Of a stretch of DNA of 64,000 nucleotides, positions 1 to 11,900 are shown in pieces. How positions within the stretch are numbered: position 1 is the first letter of the stretch; each line of letters starts with the position of its first letter. Under the pieces are notes generated by a model. That model did not search any database and was not told where the DNA came from. It saw only the letters and a list, made by a program, of their open reading frames with translations. Both the position numbers and the translations under genes were made by a program. Source of the stretch: Albula goreensis (Eukaryota > Chordata > Actinopteri > Albuliformes > Albulidae); assembly GCA_022829145.1 (NCBI GenBank), contig CM040753.1:7150884-7214883 (forward strand), given 5' to 3'.

Positions 1-143
1 CAAGCCTCTTTATGTATATGTATGTGCAAGTCTGCATATGTGTGTGTGTGTGTGAGTGTATAAGTGTCTATATGTATGTATAGCAAGAGCAACTTTCCCA
101 GGGCCTTTTTCTGATATGACTACAGATTGGGCTGCATCTCCTA

Positions 144-144
<1 letters not shown>

Positions 145-216
<72 letters not shown>

Positions 217-239
217 GAGTACACACACACACACACACT
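145..239. repeat. (CA)n microsatellite
   Basis: A nearly pure (CA)n runs from about 145 to 213. A short interruption follows, then a second (CA)n at 222-238. The Thr-His and Cys-Val open frames over it are artefacts of the dinucleotide. Confidence 0.97.
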
Positions 240-1668
240 CCTCTGACGTGCCAGATGGCAGAGCAGTAAAACATCAATTAGATTGCATCTTAATGCCAGG
301 GGAATTCATCAAGATCGCTCCTGTCCTCTGCGAACGGCTTCCCTCATGTTTCTAATAATCGGCCCGTGATTCCTCCGAGCCAGCAGCACTGCTGCTACAA
401 AGGGGGACTTCATTAGCTCTGGGTGAGCAGAAATGGGCCATGTCACTCATCTGGCTCTGCATGAATCATGTGGTATTAATATGGATGAATTACACATAAA
501 TGAAAAGGGGGGGGGGGAAGGGGGGTGGAGGGAGGGAACAATGAGTGGGTGTGGGCTCGACATCAAAACAGCCTGACAGGGCTGGAGAACGGTGCCAGAT
601 CTAGCTAAAGCGGAGGAGGGAATGCGTTTGAGGAAGTTAATCTGATTAGAAATTCAGTACAGCCTGCAGCAGGTAAGTGAGCACAGCAGTCCATTCCAGT
701 TAGATGGATGGGGGGGAAAAAGGCATTCTGCTCTACCCCCTGGTGGCTATTCTCTGACATTACAGGGAGATAAATTCCCCCTCCACCCCAGAAATACACA
801 TGTGCACTCACACATGCCTGAACACACTCCAAACACATGCATATACATGTACACACATATACATAGTCATATACACACTCATAGAGTATTGCACCAAAAG
901 TGATCCACACAAAAATGACTTCCAATTAATTTATTCAAAATAAAACACTTAATCAACGCTACCACTCTGATCCATAGCTGAGGCAGCTGGAGAATTTTTA
1001 TTTTCCACCGTTTGGGCATGTAAGCGCAGTCTCGGCCTTAGGCAGGCCTGCACACACTCCACAGACACATTGGTGAATAGCGTTGTCTAGGCATTGCAAA
1101 GTACTGCTGGTTTCCCCCATCTGGCCCTCTTAACTTCGCTGCCTCGGCGACAGAAACAGGAGAGACAGCGTTTTAACCATACGATCGCTCTCACTGCCAC
1201 GGTGATTACTGTAATTAAGCCGGGTGGCATGGGAGGGCAGATCCGTTCTCTTTAGAAAGTGCAGTTCTGCGGACGGGAAGGAGAGGAGGGCGAAAGAGGC
1301 AGAAAGGGGAGGTGATGGGAACTCTTTAACAGGCCAGAAAAGCTTTCGCTGTCACCTCCTGTCAAAGGCAGCCATTTACCCACGAAAGAAATACACACAC
1401 ACACACACACACATCGGTGGCTCAGACGCGCAACTCTGAATGTTCTCAGCACAAAAGTCATCTCCCCGCGCGGCTGACAGGTGCCCCGGGGGCTGGCTGG
1501 TGACTCAGAGGAGAGCCGCGGGCTCCAGTTTCTCCATTACGCTCTTTTGTTTATTTGTCACAGCTTAACCGTCAATACAAGAGGCGTAAAGAGGAATGCT
1601 CTAATCCCTGGGGACACACAGGAACTGACAGGAAGGCGGAGAGTGATAACGCTGCAAGTGCGCGTGAG

Positions 1669-1828
1669 CATCCGTGTGTGTGTGTATGTGTGCACATGTG
1701 TGTGTGCATGTGTGTGTGTTTTTGTGAGTGTGTGTGTGCGTGCATGCCTGTGCATGTGTTGTGTGTGTGTGTGTGTGCATGTGCATTCATGTGTGGGTAG
1801 TGTGTGTGTGTGTGTGTGTGTGTGAGTG
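1669..1828. repeat. Degenerate (TG)n tract
   Basis: About 160 bp of interrupted TG repeats broken by TGCATG and similar hexamers. It ends in a pure (TG)n run at about 1800-1825. Confidence 0.9.
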
Positions 1829-2310
1829 TTCAGGATGCATTCAAATGCACCTTCAGCTTACTCTGCACAAAGGCAGTTTAACATAATGTACGACCCCCCC
1901 GCCCCCACTCTGGGGGTCATTTCCTGACAGCGGTGTAACAGTGATCTATGGGCGTAAGTCTGTGGGCTAATTAAGTAAGATGCTGGCACAGGGGCAGCTC
2001 CAATAAGCTTATGAGTGAGCTGGCAGGCGCAGAGCCCTCGGAGCTCGCCCGTGCTGAACGCAGCAGAGCGGGCACGGGCGAGAGAACACCTCTGGATCGG
2101 CCCAAAATATCGATATCGCGTAGATCTGGGCCCGGAGCTACTGAGGGGATGCAGCGCATACCGAACGCAGGGTATCGGAGGAGCCAACATCTCCCCGTTC
2201 AGGCTGCTTGAGATGACCACATATCAGGCCCGATTAGAGCAAGAGTGCTGACCCAGGACCACTTTGGCTTGAGCTCATAATGAATGTGGTTATCATGTAC
2301 ACAGGGGAAG

Positions 2311-2720
2311 GCTGATCCCAGATCAGTACTCCCACTCAGAGATGCTTTATGAATGTAACCCCTGATCTACAATCAGTCATGCCTTTTAACTCAACAATGG
2401 ATGAGGTTGGTATATCGACAGGTGAACCTGATGCTAGATCAGCGCCATGGCTCTGAGATACTCTCTGAATACCAGCCTTGATCTTGGATCAGTTATTTTT
2501 TTAGCTCATGAAGGATATGGTTGAATAAAGACAGATGAAACCTGATCCCAGATCAGTACTCCTACTCCGAGATGCTTTATGAATACGGAGCCTGATCTAC
2601 AATCAGTTTGCCTTTTAACTCAGTAATGGATGAGGTTGGCGTATGAACCGGGGAAACCTGATCCCAGATCAGTAGTCTTACTCTCAGAGGCTTTGTGAAA
2701 ACAGGCCCAGGTCTCTATTT
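2311..2720. repeat. Diverged tandem array, ~115-bp unit, four copies
   Basis: The motif CCTGATCCCAGATCAG (or a close variant) starts at 2311, 2427, 2541 and 2657, giving steps of 114-116 bp. After it each unit reads roughly 'tactc.cactc.gagatgctttatgaat'. Units 1 and 3 are more alike than 1 and 2 and share a second block ('gatctacaatcag', 'gccttttaactca', 'atggatgaggttgg'). The pattern may be an old higher-order repeat or a satellite-like insertion. No coding potential is seen. Confidence 0.8.
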
Positions 2721-3326
2721 AGCCTCTGTGCTCAGATCCGTTCTTTTCCACACAGATGAAGCTCCCCCTAGCCCCCCACTTTTCAAATCTTATCCAAAGA
2801 CAGCACCCAGGGGGATTAAAGAGCTGTTTGCTGGCAGTTTTTGTAACGTTAATTACACGATGTAAAACACCTCGCCCTCCCCTGGAATTAATCAGAACAC
2901 AGTGTTCTCCTCCGCTCCCCGTCTAGTGGCATGCATGCTGGTTCTGCACACCCCCCACCCCCACCGCCAACCCCCCTCTGTCACCACCCCCCCCCCCTTC
3001 GGTTTTTCCTGCATAATTAGGGGTGCCGAGTGACTGCTCACCGCGCGCTGAGAGAGAATAATAAACTCTCCCACACTGTCACCACTGACAGAAACTGACC
3101 GCCTTGCATTAGCGCTGCGGCAACACACCGGGACACGTCTCTCTCTCCGTCTCTCCATTTCTCTATCTCTCCGTCTCCCTCACTCACTCATTCACTCACA
3201 CTCTCTCTCTCTCCTGGGAAATATCCTTGTGAGAGATATTGCTTGATGGAGAGATCATGTCTGATGAACTAAATTAGTTGAGGTGAACACAAGATGGGCC
3301 ATGAAGAAGCGGGTTAGTCTGATATG

Positions 3327-3365
<39 letters not shown>

Positions 3366-6300
3366 CAGGAAAGGATGTAGGTGTGGACTTGATTTCTTGA
3401 TCTAGACATTAGGCCGCACATTGGACTAGCAATGTGTCTGAACTGAATGTTTAACCAGACACTACAATTTGTCATTATAACCGCTGAGTATTTAGCACAA
3501 AAACACGCACAAAAAGCAGGTTCGCACACACCAACAGCGGCCAATCTCATATGCAGAGGGCCAGTGTAGCTGTGTATTCTTATTGCAAACGAACAGGAAT
3601 ACACCTTTGGACTAATCAATCGCCTGAAAACCAAGATCATTTTATCAAAATGGAGAAGCCAGATGTCCTTCTTCTCAATTGTAATGAAAATCTGCAGCCG
3701 TGCCTCCCAGCCAACCCTAGGATACACACACACACACAAACACACACAAATGCATAAACACAAATGTATGTGCTTACACATATAAACATACCCACAAACA
3801 GAGTACCATTAGCTGTGCTCCAAAGCTGGCAACCTCCAAACACGATCAAATTCATAGTCCTATTAGCACCAACCAGTGATCCTATTTCCTTTAGGGAAGA
3901 TTGGGACATTCAATGACTGAAAACTAATTCTAAAGGTAATCATTTGAACTGGGAGAATCATGGGTCATGGGTCTTTGGGGTCTTGGGGGAGATCAGCATC
4001 TAGCAGAGAGCCTAAGAAAAAAAATCACAGAGGCAAACAGCTTCCTCATGAAAGTCTTCCAAATATCGAACCCCAAAGACACAAGGCATGGATTTTCTCT
4101 ACGGTTACTAATACCGTACATCAATACAGGGCAATTAGAAGGGAACCATAGCCAGCAGCTGCGATACCACAGAAACAGAGCTGTGGTGAATCTCAAATCA
4201 GTGGGAAATGAGCTATTGTCCAATTTCAAATGTATTAACATGTTCAAAAAATCAGGAAACATCTCCTGACTGGTAGCCCTTGACCATATCCAGACCGTTA
4301 CAGTGCCACCTGTGGCCTGGAGGTCTGTGGCTTCAGTCAACAGGGCTACCCCCATATAACTGTACAAGAGTGCCTCCTCTGGTCAACCAGTGGACATACA
4401 TGCCCTCCCGAGGATGCTACTCCAATTGGCCCTACCAAGATAAAGTTGGGCTGTCTGATTTGGGACAAATACAAATGAAAACTAAAGGATGAATATAGAT
4501 TTTTTTTTTGCAATTAAGTCATAAAGGGGACTGGTTTGACAGTTCATTTTCTGTGAACAACCAAACTTTGTATACATTTTGGTTCAGCAGAAGTGACAGG
4601 CCTTATTAGCTTGTTCTCTTGTATTCTTTGTAGCCTGTGTTCTTTTTTCATTTAAGGTGAAAATCCTCTGCAGGAGCAAGTGTTGTACGGTGGAAATGTG
4701 AGCAAATCTCTGACGACTTAATGGGGGGGGGGGTAAACACTTCTCATTTTTTTTCTGCTGGAGAAACACCAGCGATTACACAGGGCATAATTAAATGGCA
4801 CACAGTGTTATTTTTAAGTGTGCTCCTCACTTAACGGTGCTAATGTGGCTGCTTTGTGTTGAAAAACATGTTATTAGTCTCCTGTGGGCAGGAAGCTTTG
4901 CCTGTTCGTTTTATCAGTGATAACTTCCATAATGAGCCCATGACTCGGCTGTGCTGGAGATGAAGCTGTGCAGAATAGGGACTGAGGAATAGGGCCTGAA
5001 GCTCAGAGGCTGCGGGGCCTGCCTTAAGTGAGACCCTCCATTTTACCTGTGAGGATGCTATTTAAAATGGCAGTGAAATAATAAGGCTGGAAGCTGTGTT
5101 ACAATGGGTGCAAGATGCAATTTGCAGGGTGGGGTGGGGGGGGGGGGGGGGGGGTACACCCCACCCGTGATCAAAAATTGTGATCCAATAGTGTTCAGCG
5201 TTGATGAAGAAACTGAGCATCTCTCCTCTTATTCATATGAATGTCACGTCCTCACTCGCAACAATTTAACCTCTAAAACCCATCCCTGTCAATGGCTCTC
5301 TGGGTAGAGGGGAACCTATCCTAGTATTGTGTACTAATGTGTGCATGCAAACCAAAAGCAAGCAAAAATTCTCCCTTCATGTATAAAGGGGTCAGCATTT
5401 CACTTAATCTGCTGGTCCCCGCTGCAAGTCTCCTTTCACAGAAAAGCTATTTTTGTCTAGGTGTCAGTTAATTCAGACTGCAAAAATTCCCCTGGGTGTC
5501 CATCAACCAAGGAAAACATCTGCACAACATATAGTAATAGGGCCAGATAAACACCATTCTGACACTTTTCTCTGAAAGGACTGTGCAAATTAACAGCGAT
5601 ATTGTCATACATCAACAAATGAACACCTGTATAGACATTTACTCCTCTGTGACCAAAACTGACTGGTGTCCCAATATGCATCGTTTCCAAAATAGCAAAA
5701 CAGAGCTTGAGTAAATAGTTGCCAGTCTCCACGGAAACAACCATCATCTCACACTTTCCATCCACACTGTGCATCTCTAAAAGACACGAGGAAGAGCAAA
5801 AGCTCCTGTGATGTCATTGACACATGCACAAAGCCTTAATATATAATACATCAAAACAAAGACAGTAGGCTCCTACTACCTGTTCTTAACATCAGAAATG
5901 TATATAAAACAATAAGTTGTTTCACTCTTGATGAAAGTGTCTGAAATGAAGAAGAACACAAGAGATAGCCTGCAAAAGGATATTTACATACCCGGATTAT
6001 ATATGCAGAATAAACAAGTTATATGAAGCAATTCATTAATCTACAATGTGTTTGGCTCACAAGTAGTTTAGTCTGTAAATGTGCTTGCGGCCTGCTCTAG
6101 CTGAGTTCCACAGGTGGGCCATTGCTAGTTTAATTCTGGGATGATGTAATTCTCACTCAATAACACAGCTCTATTATCGCACCCTGGGTATGGTACACTT
6201 TAGGTTACCCATGATATGTGCCCCTTTCCCTCGGTCAGCTTATTTTCAGATAAACTGCTCATGGGGAGCAATGCTAGATAGCACTTTAATTGGGAATTCA

Positions 6301-6387
6301 ACATTTAACCTGAACCTCCGAGCTAGAGGTTCCCTTTCAAGGCATTATTCTGCACTTCTATCCACTTGCCTGCTTTCTGATTGGGAG
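2721..6387. other. Gene-free flank
   Basis: No exon was recognised. It contains a (CA)17 at 3331-3364, a poly-C run near 2989, a 24-28 base G tract at 5127-5154 and otherwise unique AT-rich sequence. The longest frames (3314-3781 and 5457-5774, both minus) have no family signature and no plausible splice context. Confidence 0.55.
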
Positions 6388-6389
6388 TA

Positions 6390-6710
6390 CAGGGGATCCT
6401 CGACTTACGAACGAGTTCCGTTCCTACGACTTGTCGTAAATCGATTTTCGACGTAAATCTGAAATTATACCTAAATTAACACCTTCAGTCACTCACTCTG
6501 TACACACAACACATGAAGGACATATAAAATACAGTAATTAAATGAAACAGTAAGAAAAAAGAGAGAACAATTTCTTATCTTTATTTCTGTGTTCGTATTT
6601 ACGAATCAAACCGCGTAGGTCGAAACTAGGTTCTTTAAATAATTTATGGAAGTGCGTCGTAACCACGAAACGTCGTAACTCGAGACCGTCGTAACCCGAG
6701 GACTCCCTGG
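6390..6710. mobile_element. Tigger/pogo-like MITE, 321 bp, TA target site
   Basis: The left end CAGGGGATCCTCGACTTACG matches, inverted, the right end (reverse complement CAGGGAGTCCTCGGGTTACG). Both ends are flanked by the dinucleotide TA (6388-6389 and 6711-6712), the target-site duplication of Tc1/mariner-pogo elements. Sub-terminal CGTAA/TTACG motifs recur in both arms (6411-6455 and 6655-6700). The interior is AT-rich with no transposase frame, so this is a non-autonomous copy. The family assignment rests on TIR style and TSD only. Confidence 0.85.
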
Positions 6711-6712
6711 TA

Positions 6713-7640
6713 CATGTCCCAAAGGAGATCAAAAACAAATAGAGAAATCCTATAATTAATCCAAAAATGTTTTTAAAAAGGGCAGTTTGGTTTAAACTGA
6801 TTTTAAAAGTGTTTACCATTTGTATGAGATTACTGTTTCATTTCGGTAAACGGTGCCTTACTTGTGACACAGGATGTACTGCACCATAGCCAGGGGCAAA
6901 GCTTCAGCTCCTCTCCCGAAATGTGTCAATGTTCAATTAACAAAGCCGACACTGAAAAACAATACAGATTTTTGAAATGAAAATGATTTTAAAAATCATT
7001 TTTTTAAATTATGGTAATTTGCTTTGCTCTTGTTACCCATGTCTATGTATCATATTTTTCATCCAATTTTCATCACTTAAAAAAAAAAAAAAAAACACTG
7101 ATAAATTCCGGATGCACCCTGGATTTAATGCTCTTATATTTTATCAATAGGTCCTTAGACAAAAGGACTCATATTTTCACACTTTTTAGAGTAGAAAGAA
7201 ACAAACAAGGATAATTTGGAGAGGCTTCAGATCTGTCCGTTAATGCAGTTGGTGCTGCTTCATGCTGACCTGTTTCTGTCATCTTATATTTCATGGGACT
7301 CAAAGCACTGGGTCCGTCCGCCCGCGCAAAATACATCTGTAAACACTCCCAGATGAAAAAGAAAAGGAAACGTAATGCCCTGATTCTTCTCTCATCCAAA
7401 ATATGCCACAAAGAAAGAGACTTTTTGAATGATTCCCCTGGCACAAGTTTCCTGAAAGAGAAGCGTCTTAAGTTGGAATAAGTTGAGAGTCAATGTGCCG
7501 GAGAGAATGCAAACTTCCCCATGAGCCCAAGGCTGACTGCGCAACCGGGAAAGAGACACCAGCTCTATGGATTTGTCACTCAGTTCAACAAGGTCGAGAG
7601 GGTTTCAGTAGAAATAACACTGTAGACTGATCAAAATAAG
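6713..7640. other. Gene-free flank
   Basis: AT-rich unique sequence with an A17 run at about 7079-7096. I see no exon, RNA gene or clear repeat in it. Confidence 0.5.
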
Positions 7641-7659
7641 CATGATCTGGATTTGATTC

Positions 7660-8282
7660 ACACACCTGTGCTGAGTTTTGTTGGCAGCTTGCCAGCTGCT
7701 GTGCCGCATGTATTCTGCTTCTGCCAACCGGCTGGAGCTAAGCTGGTAAGGGCTTGCTTAGCACTTGGGCCGGAGACCTCCAGAAAAAAACTCATGTGTC
7801 GCTGGTTGTGATCATGGGCTAGCAGGGGGTGGTGATCAACCATGACCAAGTGATGTCCAAGGTCCCTCTGCAGGTGAGTGTGGGAACACTGTGCTGTAGG
7901 AGACATTGCCTTCTGGATGAGATTTTAAACTGAGGTCTTCACACACTGTGGTCAGTAAAGATTCCATGGTAACCTGTAAGGAGTTTCCAGTTAAGCAGAA
8001 AATAACATTAATTGAAGTAATCATTTTTGGTAAGAAAAAAAAACAAAATAAAAACAATTAACTCAATAGGATGTTTAACCATCACCCAACTTTATGGGGT
8101 AAGTAATTCCCTCTCATTTGATGTGTGGTGAGTTTTTTGGTACAAGATGGCTGCTGCACATCACTCAGGTGGGTGCTAGACTTTGCTGGAGGTTGAGGTC
8201 AGTTTCTCTATCCAATATAAAGTACTTTGAGATCATACGCTGAAAAGCACTATATAAATGCTATCCATTATAATTATTACCT
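7660..8282 (+). mobile_element. Old fish retroposon (SINE/LINE 3'-tail type)
   Basis: The sequence follows the order of a common fish interspersed repeat. There is a 'gtaggagacattgccttctggatgagat' block near 7896-7923, a 'gtggtcagtaaagattccatgg' block near 7950-7971, and an 'aagatggctgctgcacatcactcaggtgggtgctag' block near 8143-8178. The 3' tail is 'tttgagatcatacgctgaaaagcactatataaatgc' followed by ATTATAATTATTA. The terminal stem-like tail is typical of CR1/L2-mobilised SINEs. The copy is diverged; boundaries are approximate and the family is inferred from memory. Confidence 0.55.
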
Positions 8283-8426
8283 GCTGGACCTGTCTACTCC
8301 CATTCAATTTTTTCCCCTGTCTCTTCTTACTCTTCCCTCTCTCTCTCACCCCCTTTAGACTTAGTGCTCTTTAATGGGAGATACTGTCTCACCCATGTTA
8401 TTCTTTCATTTTTTTCCCTTTGTTGC

Positions 8427-8440
8427 CTCAACCCCCCTCT

Positions 8441-8472
<32 letters not shown>

Positions 8473-8740
8473 TGCACACACGCTCAATCAACACACACAG
8501 AAAGACAGGAACTCTGCCCCACCCCAAGACCCCACCTGACACACACACACACACACACACATACATGCACACACGCTCAATCAACACACACAGAAAGACA
8601 GGAACTCTGCCCCACCCCAAGACCCCACCTGACACACACACACACACACACACACTCACACACACACACACACATGCACACACACTCAATCAACACACAC
8701 AGAAAGACAGGAACTCTGCCCCACCCCAAGACCCCACCTG

Positions 8741-8783
<43 letters not shown>

Positions 8784-8950
8784 CACACATGCACACACAC
8801 TCAATCAACACACACAGAAAGACAGGATCTCTGCCCCACCCCAAGACCCCACCTGCACACACACACACACACATCAATCAACACACACAGAAAGACAGGA
8901 TCTCTGCCCCACCCCAAGACCCCACCTGACACACAAACACACACACACGC
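8427..8950. repeat. 55-bp minisatellite embedded in (CA)n, five copies
   Basis: Five near-identical 55-bp blocks (about 8484-8538, 8577-8631, 8686-8740, 8801-8855 and 8874-8928) run from TCAATCAACACACACAGAAA to CCAAGACCCCACCTG. Each is separated by (CA)n of differing length. Copies 1-3 carry GGAACTC and copies 4-5 carry GGATCTC, so the array grew in at least two steps. The spacers are plain CA repeats rather than unique sequence, so this is not a CRISPR. Confidence 0.93.
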
Positions 8951-11900
8951 TCAGATGGTAACTCAGGAGTCTGCCTTCCCTCCCATTGACTCATTGGAGG
9001 AGCTTGATTTCCCCTGACTCTCCACAGCTCAGCGCTCACCGCTGTGCAACAAGGGAACGCACCGGCTCCCTGCTTATTTGAAATCGTTTGAATCGCGCTC
9101 TTCTGCTTAATGTATCGGAGGCTACACAGACAAATGGCTAGAGAGCCATTATCAGCCATGGACTTTGATTCAGTCAGTCTTGTATTTATTGCCTCATGAA
9201 ATTTCTTGATTGTATTTCAGAAACAGCTCGAGCCGCTGTACGTGTGCATTGTTGGGGGATGGAGGATGGGGGGTGTATTTTCCGTGCAGTGAAATTACCG
9301 TATGGAAATCCCGTGCAGGAATGTTCGCCATTCAGAGAGGATTGCTGTTTAAAATGCATTGAATTTCCATGGAAAATGATCAACCCCTAACCGTTTGAAG
9401 CTCATTAATAACCATAATGAAAAAGCAATGGCATCTGAAATACTTACATGGTTACTTAGGACTGTGACATGTGCATAAGGAGCACTTTAATCTCTTAACC
9501 CCTGTAAGACCTGACAAAAAATGTGTGCAGATAAAATTCAGTTGCCTATATGCAACTTCTCAAAATGCACCATGCAGATTTAACTGTGATCATATCGTAT
9601 CCATGTAAGGAAATTACTTGATGTGAGAAATTGTTTATCTTACTTATGACTTTTTACCCTGCAATATCCTGTACTGTAAATGCTGTTCACACAATATTGT
9701 TTTCACTATTTAGGCTCAAAAATTAAATAACTTTTGATATTTGTCCAAAATGTGTCCAGTTGGCAGATCCCGATTTCTTTTCGGAAGAGCTTGTTAATTT
9801 AATGCACAAATAAAAATTCATTGTTTATAGACTTTGTAAAACAGGGGCTATTACATAAATATTCATGTACAAAACAGTCATGATAGTTTAGTAAGACCAG
9901 GGTTCAGTGTGAATTTCTGTGTTCATTCTGCCTGTTGGAAATGATCTGAGTCAAGACAAGGTGGAATGAGAACAGAGGTAAACGATCATATACATGCTGT
10001 TAGTTATGTCTCTTTATAAAGGACAACAACATAATTTAAGGCCGCAAGCCGCGGTAGTTCAGAGATCTGTGGTGGACCCCGAATCTATTTATTTGATCTA
10101 TTTATATAGGAATAAAACATTGCTTACTGGTGACAATGATCAGCCCAGTGCCCAGCTCAAACAAACAGACTGTCAGACGGCTTCTGTCCAGCAGAGAGAT
10201 GAAATTCCATCAGGGTGGATAAAAAGTCGGAAAGATTAAAGGTGCATTCCAGAAACGGCGCCTGCAGGATGGGATTTAGTCAGTCCCTGAAAATTGTGCA
10301 TCGAGCGATCTGGAGGAAAAATAGATACATAAAACACTGATTTATAGACAGTGATATGAAAATATTGCGGCATACAAGATCTCAGCCCAAATGGAGAACC
10401 AGACCAGCTGTGAAAACAGATAGCATGCAGGGGGAAGCCATGGGGGATCAATGCCTGAATTCAGACACACAAGAAAGAAACTGGATGGGGATCTCGAATG
10501 GAAGCAAGCTTGCCATGAATTTCAAGATCTAATATTGGTTTTTTAAAGCCATTCTATAAGTGTATAATCTGTACACATCCAGATATATGCATTTTCCAGA
10601 GACTTAAATCAGCAATTAGCAAATGCTAAATGCTTTAAAGGTGAAGCTTTAAAGGTGAGGACATGCCAATAAAAATGTGTTTCCAAGAAAAGATATCTTA
10701 GAATATAATGAATGATTGCATAGCGGCTTTGGGAGGACATTAGGGTATTTCAGTATGCGCTGGCTTACAGTTCCAGCCGCTGCGGCTGCTGCTTGCATTT
10801 CAAACCTCATAAACATCTCCCTGCATTGATTACAGGTTTGCTTGTCTTCGTTTCCAGCGGCTAAGCGGCGGAATGTAAATTGGCCAGGGACCGTTTTCCT
10901 TCCGTAAGAAAATGAGTGTCTCCGCAGAAGGTCAAACCTATCATTCTCAATCGCTCTCTGACATCAGCGCCACTGATGCAGGGTAGATGGATGTGTGCAC
11001 GTCTGAGTCACGGCTGTGCTTGTAACTGTCAAACAAGTCCGTTTGGCAGAAGAAATATGACCTTCGTCTTTTGTTTGAATTTGTATATTGCCCAGTGAAA
11101 GCGGTTAGCTTGTCAAATATTTTTTTTTCCGTTTGACGCTGTGTGAGTATGATCGCGAATCTGAAATGAAACACTGAGGGAAAACAGACATACGTTTTGG
11201 TCCTCTTATCAAATGACAGACATTGAGAGCTTGGTTTTATATTGCACATGACAATTTCTCATCCGCACGTTTTTTTTTTTTTTTTTTTTTTTTTTTTTGA
11301 GTCAAACGTGACTGTAAAGGCAAAGAAAAGACGTTAAATGCACCCCAAAGGACAGCGATGCACAGGGGTCGACAGGGTAACATTTCCAAAGATGTGAGCT
11401 ACGGAGAAGAGAGATAGGAGACTTCAATGGACAGGTCCAATGGGTGGTCTGTTGGTTGAGGTCAAATTGCAGAAGACTTCGGAGAGGGCCCATGCGTGAT
11501 GGACACATCCAATCAGCATGTGTCCCTTATTTAGGTGCTGCCATTCAACAAACAATCAACCACACCTGACAAAATGCTGACTTTAAATGCACCATACAAA
11601 ACATTGTAACTGAATCATGTTAATGCTATTTGTGACCAGTGTACCCATTTTTCTCTTTTGATTTTGAAAACTGTTTGTTTTTGTTTTATATATGTATTGT
11701 ACTGTTTTATATTGGCATTGTGTTGACTGCTACCTCTGCCAGATCTCTCTTACAAAAGAGATTCAGAATTTCAATGAGACTTCCTGATTAAACAAAGGCA
11801 AATAAATAGATTAAAAAAATAAGAAACACAGATAGATTGTATATTTGTCCACAGCCCACACTGACTGACTGACTGAAGGAACGAACAAACAAACGAGCAG

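Larger units (their letters stand above)
1..2310. other. Gene-free flank with microsatellites
   Basis: I see no exon here. The stretch holds a (TG)n/(CA)n block at 36-239, a G-rich purine run near 507-533, a (CA)n at 1391-1413 and a degenerate (TG)n-rich block at 1669-1826. The GC-richer part at 1900-2250 reads as unique sequence. Its open frames (for example 2011-2211) have no recognisable protein signature. Confidence 0.6.

Noticed and set aside
8484-8928. CRISPR-like regular array
   Set aside because: The 'spacers' are all (CA)n rather than unique sequence, and the host is a vertebrate.
8374-8961. 195-codon plus frame of Thr-His repeats
   Set aside because: It is the translation of (CA)n plus the 55-bp minisatellite; no initiation context or splice structure.
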